From: Pseudorhodobacter sp.
Lineage (GTDB): Bacteria; Pseudomonadota; Alphaproteobacteria; Rhodobacterales; Rhodobacteraceae
NCBI GenBank assembly: GCA_024641255.1
Contig: JAHEDL010000030.1
Location: 1-6,261 of the forward strand
Direction of reading: 5' to 3'
DNA: 6,261 nt
Position 1 is the stretch's first letter. Each line of letters opens with the position of its first letter. A program made the position numbers and the translations under genes. The notes beneath the pieces are model-generated. The model saw nothing but the letters and a program-made list of their open reading frames with translations. It ran no database searches and was not told the DNA's origin. This document shows, piece after piece, positions 1-5,808 of this stretch.

Positions 1-1
1 G

Positions 2-790
2 CCCAAGCATTTCCTGTGGGACGTTGCGGATCGCATCGCTGTGGTGCGGTTGAACCGGCCCGACCGCAAAAACCCGCTGACCTTCGACAGCTATGCCGAG
101 CTGCGCGACACCTTCCGCGCACTGGTCTATGCCGAGGATGTGGATGTGGTGGTGTTCGCCTCGAACGGGGGGAACTTCTGTTCTGGCGGCGATGTGCATG
201 ACATCATCGGGCCACTGATCGGGTTGCCGATGAAAGAGCTGCTGGCGTTCACCCGGATGACCGGCGATCTGGTCAAGGCGATGATTGGCTGCGGCAAGCC
301 GATTATCGCGGCGGTGGATGGCGTGGCGGTGGGCGCGGGGGCGATCATTGCCATGGCGTCGGATCTGCGGCTGGCCACGCCCGAGGCGAAATGCGCGTTC
401 TTGTTCACCCGCGTCGGGCTTGCAGGCTGTGACATGGGCGCTTGTGCCATGCTGCCGCGTATCGTGGGGCAGGGCCGTGCGGCGGAACTGCTGTATACCG
501 GCCGGGTGATGACCGCGCCCGAAGGCGAACGCTGGGGATTTTGGAACGCGCTGCATCCGGCCGAGGCGTTGGAGGCCGAAGCGATGGCTTTGGCGCGGCG
601 TCTGGCGGCTGGCCCGACCTTTGCGCATGGCATCACCAAGACCCAGTTGAATCAGGAATGGAACATGGGGCTGGAACAGGCGATTGAGGCCGAAGCGCAG
701 GCGCAGGCGATCTGCATGCAGACCCGCGATTTCGAACGGGCCTATCAGGCGTTTGTGGCCAAGGAAAAGCCGGTGTTTGCAGGCGATTAA
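2..790 (+). CDS. Enoyl-CoA hydratase/isomerase family protein (crotonase fold), 5' end outside window
   Basis: The reading frame is open from base 2, and the residues before the first in-frame GTG/ATG (a [22 protein letters not shown] opening) are typical crotonase N-terminus, so the true start lies upstream of the window; 262 residues are visible. Two oxyanion-hole segments can be seen: NFCSGGD (visible residues 58-64) and AVGAGAI (109-115). The later [13 protein letters not shown] segment and the AELLYTGR helix are also crotonase features. The two glutamates used by classical enoyl-CoA hydratases appear to be replaced: Ile near visible residue 115 and Thr136/Arg137. An Asp (visible residue 144, codon 431-433) sits where dienoyl-CoA isomerase and 4-chlorobenzoyl-CoA dehalogenase carry their catalytic Asp. 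The reaction may therefore be isomerisation, hydrolysis or C-C cleavage instead of simple hydration. Its place in an operon with an aryl-CoA ligase suggests action on a ring-derived CoA thioester in the cytoplasm. The family call is firm, but the exact reaction is unknown. Confidence 0.92.
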   Translation, partial: PKHFLWDVADRIAVVRLNRPDRKNPLTFDSYAELRDTFRALVYAEDVDVVVFASNGGNFCSGGDVHDIIGPLIGLPMKELLAFTRMTGDLVKAMIGCGKPIIAAVDGVAVGAGAIIAMASDLRLATPEAKCAFLFTRVGLAGCDMGACAMLPRIVGQGRAAELLYTGRVMTAPEGERWGFWNALHPAEALEAEAMALARRLAAGPTFAHGITKTQLNQEWNMGLEQAIEAEAQAQAICMQTRDFERAYQAFVAKEKPVFAGD

Positions 791-808
791 GGCGGCTTTG
801 GCGGCAGC

Positions 809-839
809 GCGGGGCTCTGCCCCGCACCCCGGGATATTT
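809..839. repeat. GC-rich hairpin element, probable dispersed rhodobacteral intergenic repeat
   Basis: In the 71-bp gap between the crotonase and the dehydrogenase there is a perfect 7-bp stem, GCGGGGC (809-815) and GCCCCGC (819-825), around the loop TCT. It is followed by ACCCCGGGATATTT. I recognise this pattern from many intergenic gaps in Rhodobacteraceae, where it seems to be a dispersed element; this is from memory and was not checked by search. There is no T-run directly after the stem, so it is a poor intrinsic terminator, and the operon probably reads through it. It may affect mRNA processing or stability. Confidence 0.6.
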
Positions 840-861
840 GCTCCAATGTGAAAGTGGCAAA

Positions 862-1998
862 ATGGCGGACAAGAGTTTTCTGGATTGGCCGTTCTTTGAG
901 GACCGTCATCGCGCGCTGGCCGCAGGGCTGGAACCGTGGGCAGCGTCGCATTTGCCGGTGGACCACGGCGACGTTGACGCGGCCTGTCGCGGCCTTGTGG
1001 CACGTTTGGGGGCGGGCGGTTGGCTGCAGCATTCTGGCGCGGCGGAAGGCGAGCGGTTGGATGTGCGCAGCCTGTGCCTGATCCGCGAGACCTTGGCGCG
1101 TCATGACGGGCTTGCGGATTTTTCTTTTGCTATGCAGGGGCTTGGCATGGGAGCGGTTTCGCTGTTCGGCAGTGAAAGCCAGCGGGAATGGCTGGCGCGC
1201 ACCCGGGCGGGCACCGCGATTTCGGGCTTTGCGCTGACCGAGCCTGCCTCTGGGTCGGATGTGGCGGCGACTGCGACCACGGCGGTGCGTGACGCGCGCG
1301 GCTGGGTTCTGAGCGGCGAAAAGACCTATATTTCCAACGGCGGCATTGCTGATGTGTATGTGATCATCGTGCGCACGGGTGAGGCGCCGGGGGCAAAGGG
1401 CCTGTCGGCATTCTTGCTGCCTGCCGCGACGCATGGCCTAAGCGTGGTTGAACGCATCGAAGTGATTGCGCCGCACCCATTGGCGCATTTGCGCCTGACG
1501 GATGTGGTGTTGCCCGAGGCCGCGCTGATCGGCAAGGCGGGCGACGGTTTCAAGATTGCGATGTCGGTGCTGGATGTGTTCCGGTCGACCGTTGGGGCGG
1601 CGGCGCTGGGCTTTGCGCGGCGGGCATTGGACGAGGCTTTGGCGCGGGTGAAAACCCGGCGGATTCAGGGGGCGGCGCTGGCCGAGTTGCAGATGGTGCA
1701 GGGCCATCTCGCCGATATGGCCTTGCAGATTGATGCGGCGGCGCTGCTGATTTATCGCGCCGCCTGGACCAAGGATATGGGCGCGGCGCGGGTCAGCCGC
1801 GAGGCGGCGATGGCCAAGCTTTATGCCACCGAAGCCGCGCAGAAAGTGATTGATATGGCCGTGCAACTGCATGGCGGCGACGGCGTGCGACATGGCTTTG
1901 CGGTCGAGGCATTGTACCGCGAAATCAGGGCGTTGCGGATCTATGAAGGCGCGTCGGATGTGCAGCGCGTGGTGATAGCGCGGAGCATTCTGGGATGA
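862..1998 (+). CDS. Acyl-CoA dehydrogenase family protein
   Basis: A 378-residue FAD-dependent dehydrogenase of the usual family length (about 380). It should oxidise a CoA thioester at the alpha-beta bond in the cytoplasm and pass electrons to electron-transferring flavoprotein. Visible signatures are [11 protein letters not shown] (about residues 123-133), the [16 protein letters not shown] beta-domain segment, the [12 protein letters not shown] segment and the C-terminal [15 protein letters not shown]. In the last of these, the Glu at about residue 362 matches the catalytic base of medium-chain acyl-CoA dehydrogenase. I chose ATG 862 because [12 protein letters not shown] gives a normal N-terminus. 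The open frame extends to a TTG at 838, but that lies in the hairpin element. The Shine-Dalgarno is weak (GAAAGTGG just upstream). The stop overlaps the thioesterase start by 4 bp. By context it probably works on a ring-derived intermediate of 2-aminobenzoyl-CoA breakdown; the substrate is inferred, not shown. Confidence 0.94.
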   Translation: MADKSFLDWPFFEDRHRALAAGLEPWAASHLPVDHGDVDAACRGLVARLGAGGWLQHSGAAEGERLDVRSLCLIRETLARHDGLADFSFAMQGLGMGAVSLFGSESQREWLARTRAGTAISGFALTEPASGSDVAATATTAVRDARGWVLSGEKTYISNGGIADVYVIIVRTGEAPGAKGLSAFLLPAATHGLSVVERIEVIAPHPLAHLRLTDVVLPEAALIGKAGDGFKIAMSVLDVFRSTVGAAALGFARRALDEALARVKTRRIQGAALAELQMVQGHLADMALQIDAAALLIYRAAWTKDMGAARVSREAAMAKLYATEAAQKVIDMAVQLHGGDGVRHGFAVEALYREIRALRIYEGASDVQRVVIARSILG

Positions 1999-2405
1999 GC
2001 TATACCCGTTTGATCCAGATCGAATTCAACCACTGCGACCCTGCGGGCATCGTGTTTTATCCGCGCTATTTCGAGATGACGAATTCGGTTGTCGAGAATT
2101 TCTTTGCCGATGTGGTGGGGCGGTCTTTTGCGCAGATGCATGTCGCTGCGCAAAATGGCGTGCCGACGGTGGCGATAGAGGCTGACTTCATGGCACCCTC
2201 GCGTCTGGGCGACAAGGTGCTGTTTTCGCTGAAAATCGTGAAGCTTGGGCGCAGCTCTGTCACGGTGCAGATCGAAGGTCATGGCGGGGCAGAGTTGCGG
2301 ATGCGCGCGACGCTGACCTTGGTGTGGATCGACAACATGAAGGCCGCCGCATGGCCTGACGACATGCGGGCAAAGCTGGTTGCGTATATGGAGGGGGCGG
2401 TATGA
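1995..2405 (+). CDS. Acyl-CoA thioesterase, 4-hydroxybenzoyl-CoA thioesterase (hotdog) family
   Basis: A 136-residue single hotdog-fold protein, the usual length for this family. The N-terminal motif [16 protein letters not shown] (residues 11-26) closely matches Pseudomonas-type 4-hydroxybenzoyl-CoA thioesterase, in which the Asp of DPAGIV is catalytic; here that is Asp15. It should hydrolyse an aromatic or ring-derived acyl-CoA to the free acid and CoA. In this operon the likely role is to release stalled or dead-end aryl-CoA and recycle CoA, though a role on the main path cannot be excluded. The start ATG overlaps the dehydrogenase stop (ATGA), with GGAG at 1982-1985, 9 nt upstream, so translation is probably coupled. 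The 3' end overlaps the next gene by 4 bp in the same way. Confidence 0.92.
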   Translation: MSYTRLIQIEFNHCDPAGIVFYPRYFEMTNSVVENFFADVVGRSFAQMHVAAQNGVPTVAIEADFMAPSRLGDKVLFSLKIVKLGRSSVTVQIEGHGGAELRMRATLTLVWIDNMKAAAWPDDMRAKLVAYMEGAV

Positions 2406-2806
2406 GCCACGAGATCTTGCATCCGAAGACCTGGGCGGCAGCGCGCGGTTATGCCAATGGTGTGGCGGCACAGGGCCGGATGGTTTTTACTGGCGGGCTG
2501 ATTGGCTGGAACGCCGAGCAGCAGTTCACCTCTGACGATTTTGTCGATCAGGTGGCGCAGGCGCTGCGCAGCATTGTCGAGGTGCTGGCCTGCGCCGGGG
2601 CCAAGCCCGAGCATCTGGTGCGTCTGACTTGGTATGTGACCGACAAGCAGGAATATCTGGCCAACCTCAAGGGGTTGGGGGCGGTTTATAAGGAAATCAT
2701 CGGGCGGCATTATCCGGCGATGGCATTGGTGCAGGTGGTGGCGTTGGTCGAAGACCGCGCCAAGGTCGAGATCGAGGCAACCGCAGTTATACCGGAGGCG
2801 AAGTGA
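2402..2806 (+). CDS. RidA (YjgF/YER057c/UK114) family protein
   Basis: A 134-residue protein with the RidA fold, recognised by TGGLIGWNAEQQF, a central AQALRSIVEVLACAGAKPEHLVRLTWYV-like region, and the C-terminal PAMALVQVVALVE..KVEIEATAV strand. Classical RidA enzymes hydrolyse reactive enamines/imines to ketones plus ammonia, using an Arg in a PAR motif (Arg105 in E. coli RidA). Here that position is Met107, so it is unlikely to be a standard imine deaminase, although the later Glu (E123 or E125) is kept. The YjgF family also includes 2-aminomuconate deaminases, so a dedicated deaminase on an amino-substituted ring intermediate is plausible in this operon (inference). ATG 2402 overlaps the thioesterase stop, with GGAGG at 2390-2394, 7 nt upstream. 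The stop overlaps the ligase start. Confidence 0.92.
   Translation: MSHEILHPKTWAAARGYANGVAAQGRMVFTGGLIGWNAEQQFTSDDFVDQVAQALRSIVEVLACAGAKPEHLVRLTWYVTDKQEYLANLKGLGAVYKEIIGRHYPAMALVQVVALVEDRAKVEIEATAVIPEAK
2794..2798 (+). promoter_or_regulatory. Ribosome binding site deciding the ligase start
   Basis: GGAGG lies inside the end of the RidA gene. It is 7 nt from ATG 2806 but only 4 nt from the in-frame GTG 2803. The better spacing, and the typical MLGPS opening of this ligase family, favour ATG 2806, giving a TGATG stop/start overlap and coupled translation. Confidence 0.75.
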
Positions 2807-4425
2807 TGTTGGGACCATCGGGGCATGTTGACAGTTTCACCCGCGACCGCTTGCCGCCGGTGGATCAGCAGCCGGAATTCCTGCTGGAGGGGTTTGAGTA
2901 CCCGGAATACCTGAACGCGGCCGTCGAATTGACCGACCGGATGGTGGAAAAGGGCTTTGGCGATCATACCGCGCTGATCGGCAATGGTCGGCAGCGCACC
3001 TATAAGGAACTGACCGACTGGTCGAACCGCATCGCGCATGCCTTGGTGGAAGATTACGGCGTAAAGCCCGGAAATCGTGTGCTGATCCGGTCTGCCAACA
3101 ACCCGGCGATGGTGGCGTGCTGGCTGGCTGCAACCAAGGCGGGGGCGGTGGTGGTGAACACCATGCCGATGCTGCGCGCGGGCGAGTTGGGGCAGATTGT
3201 TGACAAGGCGGAAATCACGCTGGCGCTGTGCGACACCCGGTTGATGGAAGAATTGGTGGCCTGCGCCAAACATTCGCATTTTCTGAAAACCGTGGTCGGC
3301 TTTGACGGCACCGCCAACCATGATGCCGAACTTGACCGCGTGGCGCTTTCGAAATCGGTGCGCTTTACCGCGCCGCCGGTGGGGCGCGATGATGTGGCGC
3401 TGATCGGCTTCACCTCTGGCACCACCGGAGAGCCGAAGGGCGCGATGGCGTTTCACCGTGATCTACTGATCATCGCGGATGGCTATGCCCGCGAAGTTCT
3501 GGGCGTGACGCCGGACGACATCTTTGTTGGCAGCCCGCCTTTGGCCTTTACCTTTGGTCTGGGCGGTCTTGCGATTTTTCCGCTGCGCTTTGGTGCGGCT
3601 GCGGCCTTGCTGGAACAGGCGACGCCGCCGAATATGATCGAGATCATTCAACAGTATAAGGCGACGGTGTGTTTCACTGCGCCCACTGCCTATAGGGTGA
3701 TGTTGAAGGCGATGACCGAAGGTGCGGATTTGTCGTCGCTGCGGGCGGCGGTTTCGGCGGGGGAAACCTTGCCTGCGCCGGTTTATGAAGAATGGATCGC
3801 CAAGACCGGCAAGCCGATGCTGGACGGCATTGGCGCCACCGAAATGCTGCATATCTTCCTGACCAACCGGTTTGAAGACCATCGCCCCGGCTGCACGGGT
3901 CGGCCAGTGACGGGCTATCAGGCGCGGATTGTTGGCGAAGACATGCAAGAATTGCCGCGTGGCGAGGTCGGGCGGTTGGCGGTGCGCGGGCCGACGGGGT
4001 GCCGCTATTTGGCCGATGCTCGGCAGACAAAATATGTCCGCGACGGCTGGAACCTGACCGGCGACAGTTTTTGGCAAGACGACGATGGCCGTTTCCACTT
4101 TGCTGCGCGGTCGGATGATATGATCATCTCTGCCGGCTATAATATTGCCGGGCCAGAGGTCGAGGCGGCGCTGCTGTCACACCCTGATGTGCTGGAATGT
4201 GCGGTGATCGGGCGCGTCGATGAAGAGCGCGGTCAGATTGTCGAAGCGCATGTGGTGCTGGCAGAGGGGCGCGAACCGGATGCGTTGATGGTCAAGCTGC
4301 TGCAAGACCACGTCAAACGGGTGATCGCGCCGTATAAATACCCGCGTTCGGTGGTGTTTGTGCGGTCGCTGCCGAAAACCCAGACCGGCAAGATCCAGCG
4401 GTTTCGGCTGCGTGACCCGGCGTAA
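2806..4425 (+). CDS. abmG: 2-aminobenzoate-CoA ligase (benzoate-CoA ligase family, AMP-forming)
   Basis: A 539-residue adenylate-forming ligase of normal family length. It activates an aromatic acid with ATP and CoA to aryl-CoA plus AMP and diphosphate in the cytoplasm, as the first step of the pathway. Visible motifs in order are the N-terminal LGPSGHVDSFTRDRLPP, typical of 2-aminobenzoate/benzoate-CoA ligases; P-loop TSGTTGEPKG (203-212); the GIGATEMLHIF substrate/adenine motif (341-351); TGD (418-420); the hinge RSDDMIISAGYNI (436-448); and PKTQTGK with the catalytic Lys (529). The start opening, together with the RidA, thioesterase, dehydrogenase and crotonase neighbours, points to 2-aminobenzoate (anthranilate) over plain benzoate. 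Salicylate or another ortho-substituted benzoate remains possible. It is the last gene of the operon. I see no clear intrinsic terminator behind it, only a convergent gene 7 bp away. Confidence 0.9.
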   Translation: MLGPSGHVDSFTRDRLPPVDQQPEFLLEGFEYPEYLNAAVELTDRMVEKGFGDHTALIGNGRQRTYKELTDWSNRIAHALVEDYGVKPGNRVLIRSANNPAMVACWLAATKAGAVVVNTMPMLRAGELGQIVDKAEITLALCDTRLMEELVACAKHSHFLKTVVGFDGTANHDAELDRVALSKSVRFTAPPVGRDDVALIGFTSGTTGEPKGAMAFHRDLLIIADGYAREVLGVTPDDIFVGSPPLAFTFGLGGLAIFPLRFGAAAALLEQATPPNMIEIIQQYKATVCFTAPTAYRVMLKAMTEGADLSSLRAAVSAGETLPAPVYEEWIAKTGKPMLDGIGATEMLHIFLTNRFEDHRPGCTGRPVTGYQARIVGEDMQELPRGEVGRLAVRGPTGCRYLADARQTKYVRDGWNLTGDSFWQDDDGRFHFAARSDDMIISAGYNIAGPEVEAALLSHPDVLECAVIGRVDEERGQIVEAHVVLAEGREPDALMVKLLQDHVKRVIAPYKYPRSVVFVRSLPKTQTGKIQRFRLRDPA

Positions 4426-4432
4426 GGCGGGG

Positions 4433-4765
4433 TTAATGCATCGCTGCCCCCACCGACAGTGGCGCGGGGCGGCGGATCGGCCAACCGGGCCGTGGTGTTG
4501 GCGCGGCGGGCAGCGGCCGGCAGCGCACCGTTTGAACCACGGTTTGCCGAAAGAAGCTGGCGTCATAGCGCAGATGTTCTGGCAGCAAATTGCGGTCAAA
4601 CTGGATCATCACATCGCTGCACACCTCGACCCGGCTATGGCGGCCCTGTGCGCCCATATCCGGGTCGCGCAGAAATGCCGCACAAAGCGCCGCTTCGCGG
4701 TGCTGCAGCCGCGCGATTTCGGCGCGGATTTCAGACAGTTCATCAGCCGGAATTTGGGTTGTCAT
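4433..4765 (-). CDS. Conserved hypothetical protein, 110 aa, function unknown
   Basis: Reads leftward from ATG at 4765 to TAA at 4433-4435. The start is supported by AAAGGA (4773-4778), 7 nt upstream. The open frame continues further upstream to 4972, but that part lacks a ribosome binding site and looks non-coding. Residues 6-33 form a charged amphipathic helix, probably a short coiled coil (ADELSEIRAEIARLQHREAA). A middle domain follows, with RVEVCSDVMIQFDRNLLPE and YDASFFRQTVVQTVRC. The tail (83-105) is rich in Pro and Arg. There is no signal peptide or membrane segment. It resembles small uncharacterised proteins I remember from Rhodobacterales, but I cannot name a family or function. It is convergent with the ligase gene and separated from it by 7 bp, so it is probably not part of that pathway. 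Confidence 0.75.
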   Translation of the reverse strand: MTTQIPADELSEIRAEIARLQHREAALCAAFLRDPDMGAQGRHSRVEVCSDVMIQFDRNLLPEHLRYDASFFRQTVVQTVRCRPLPAAPTPRPGWPIRRPAPLSVGAAMH

Positions 4766-4772
4766 CGGGGCA

Positions 4773-4778
4773 TCCTTT
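4773..4778 (-). promoter_or_regulatory. Ribosome binding site of the 110-aa minus-strand gene
   Basis: On the minus strand this reads AAAGGA, 7 nt before ATG 4765. It is the main reason for choosing the short form of the protein over a 179-residue version starting at 4972. Confidence 0.65.
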
Positions 4779-4968
4779 GGCTTGGTCTTTCGCCAGATTG
4801 CCGCAAAATTAGTTAATGCGTGGTTTCCGACTCGGCGCGTCGTGATGATTTCTGCGGAATTTTTGCGGCCATTCCGTTTTCCCTGCAGCCGCAGTGCCGG
4901 GCTGGCGATGAAATATGCCGAAAATCCGGCAAGATCCTGCTTTGCCCGGTGTTTAGCCCTTGAGTGCA

Positions 4969-4994
4969 TCATTCATATTCTAAATTATGAATGA
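4969..4994. promoter_or_regulatory. AT-rich inverted repeat, candidate operator of the methyltransferase-tolC genes
   Basis: TCATTCATA (4969-4977) and TATGAATGA (4986-4994) form a perfect 9-bp inverted repeat around TTCTAAAT. The 26-bp dyad lies 73 bp before the methyltransferase start. A possible -35 (TTGAGT, 4960-4965) lies just left of it, and candidate -10 hexamers (TAAATT 4981-4986 at 15-bp spacing, or AATTAT 4983-4988 at 17-bp spacing) fall inside it. This is where a dimeric repressor such as a TetR- or MarR-type protein would block transcription. The repeat is directly visible; the operator role and promoter boxes are inference. Confidence 0.5.
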
Positions 4995-5067
4995 GATCGG
5001 GCGTTGCTCTGGCCTTTTAGATGTGGCAAGAGAAGACAGACCCAAAACTAGACTGACGAGTTCAGAC

Positions 5068-5721
5068 ATGAGCGATTTCTCTACCCTTCGCGTGATGATG
5101 GTCGATACGCAAGTGCGCCCCTCGGATGTCACGAAATTCCCGATCATCGAAGCTATGCTTTCGGTGCCGCGCGAGGCCTATGTGCCGGACGCCAAGCGGG
5201 CTGTTGCCTATATTGGCGAAAACATCGCCTTGGGCGCGGGCCGCGTGTTGATGGAGGCCCGCACTTTGGCCAAGACGCTGGATGCGCTTGATATTCTGCC
5301 CACGGATCGGGTTTTGGATATCGGCTGCGGCTTGGGCTATTCTGCTGCCGTGTTGGCACGGATGGCGGGCAGCGTCACCGCGCTTGAGGTGGATGCCGAC
5401 ATGGCGGCCACTGCTGCGGCGACGCTGGCAGCCCACGCCGTTACAAATGCCAAGGTTTCGACCGGCGCTTTGGAAAAAGGCGCGACGGAAGCCGGGCCGT
5501 TCGACGTTATTGTGATTGAAGGTGGCGTGGCCGAGGTTTCGGAGACGCTGCTGGCGCAATTGGCAGAGGGTGGTCGGATTTCGGCGGTGTTCATGGACGG
5601 GCCTTTGGGCGTGGTTAAAGTGGGCCACAAGGCCGACGGCCGCGTGTCTTGGCGCTTTGCGTTCAACGCAACCGCGCCGATCCTGCCGGGCTTTGCCAAG
5701 GCTGCGACCTTCGCGCTGTAA
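5068..5721 (+). CDS. pcm: Protein-L-isoaspartate O-methyltransferase family protein (SAM-dependent), non-canonical
   Basis: A 217-residue protein with the PIMT-like layout. The N-terminal helical part is DTQVRPSDVTKFPIIEAML..VPREAYVP (13-40). SAM-binding motif I is VLDIGCGLGY (82-91), the acidic post-I strand is ALEVD (105-109), and PFDVIVIEGGV (144-154) and QLAEGGRI follow. Canonical PIMT repairs isoaspartyl residues and has an S-x-P-x-x-x-A substrate loop before motif I. Here the same stretch reads ALGAGRVLMEARTLAK (54-69), without the Ser-Pro pair, so the substrate may differ. An in-frame ATG at 4987 would add 27 residues, but it overlaps the palindrome and the added residues do not look like family sequence. 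MSDFSTLRVMMVDTQ is the natural opening, with only a weak GACGAG upstream. A tolC-family gene follows after 87 bp, a pairing I recall in Rhodobacteraceae; whether they share an mRNA is not shown. Confidence 0.88.
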   Translation: MSDFSTLRVMMVDTQVRPSDVTKFPIIEAMLSVPREAYVPDAKRAVAYIGENIALGAGRVLMEARTLAKTLDALDILPTDRVLDIGCGLGYSAAVLARMAGSVTALEVDADMAATAAATLAAHAVTNAKVSTGALEKGATEAGPFDVIVIEGGVAEVSETLLAQLAEGGRISAVFMDGPLGVVKVGHKADGRVSWRFAFNATAPILPGFAKAATFAL

Positions 5722-5735
5722 CGCTGGCGCGCTGC

Positions 5736-5766
5736 AAAAAACGAGATGCCGGGATCGCCCGGCATC
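5736..5766 (-). terminator. Hairpin with T-run on the minus strand between the methyltransferase and tolC
   Basis: GATGCCGGG (5745-5753) and CCCGGCATC (5758-5766) form a perfect 9-bp stem with the loop ATCG. On the plus strand the A-run (5736-5741) comes before the stem and no T-run follows it. On the minus strand the stem is followed by TCG and six T's, the form of an intrinsic terminator. It should therefore stop leftward transcription and let rightward reading into tolC continue, perhaps also acting as an mRNA stability hairpin. The structure is seen directly; its function is inferred. Confidence 0.6.
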
Positions 5767-5808
5767 CGGCAAGACAAGTGCGATAAGCGCGGGATGTAAG
5801 AGGGCAGT

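Larger units (their letters stand above)
4766..5067. other. Non-coding gap between divergent genes, expected to hold both promoters
   Basis: About 300 bp without a convincing gene, more AT-rich than its surroundings, especially 4790-4820 and 4960-5000. It should contain the leftward promoter of the 110-aa gene and the rightward promoter of the methyltransferase gene. A 6-bp inverted repeat CGGAAT/ATTCCG with a 10-nt loop lies at 4855-4876 and is followed by TTTT; it is weak and sits far from any gene end. The strongest structure is the 9-bp palindrome at 4969-4994, listed separately. Nothing else could be identified. Confidence 0.6.

Noticed and set aside
838..861. TTG start giving an 8-residue longer acyl-CoA dehydrogenase
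   Set aside because: The TTG is the tail of the GGATATTTG hairpin element and has no ribosome binding site; ATG 862 gives a normal family N-terminus.
787..1434. Minus-strand open frame opposite the acyl-CoA dehydrogenase, with an end in the hairpin element
   Set aside because: The plus-strand gene has clear acyl-CoA dehydrogenase motifs; the opposite frame shows none.
2710..3456. Minus-strand open frame opposite the RidA and ligase genes
   Set aside because: It is fully covered by two well-supported plus-strand genes, and its translation is Arg/His-rich with no family motif.
4426..4454. GGCGGGG / CCCCCACC pairing just after the ligase stop as a terminator
   Set aside because: The stem has a mismatch and a long 14-nt loop, there is no T-run on the plus strand after it, and it overlaps the coding end of the convergent gene.
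4358..4816. Plus-strand open frames covering the end of the ligase gene and the minus-strand small gene
   Set aside because: They overlap two better-supported genes, carry no known motif and have biased Arg/Ala/Cys composition.
4855..4880. CGGAAT/ATTCCG inverted repeat followed by TTTT as a terminator
   Set aside because: It has only 6 bp with a 10-nt loop and a short T-run, and no plus-strand gene ends nearby.
4987..5067. Upstream ATG giving a 27-residue longer methyltransferase
   Set aside because: It falls within the palindromic operator-like repeat, and the extra residues do not resemble the family; ATG 5068 starts exactly at the expected N-terminus.
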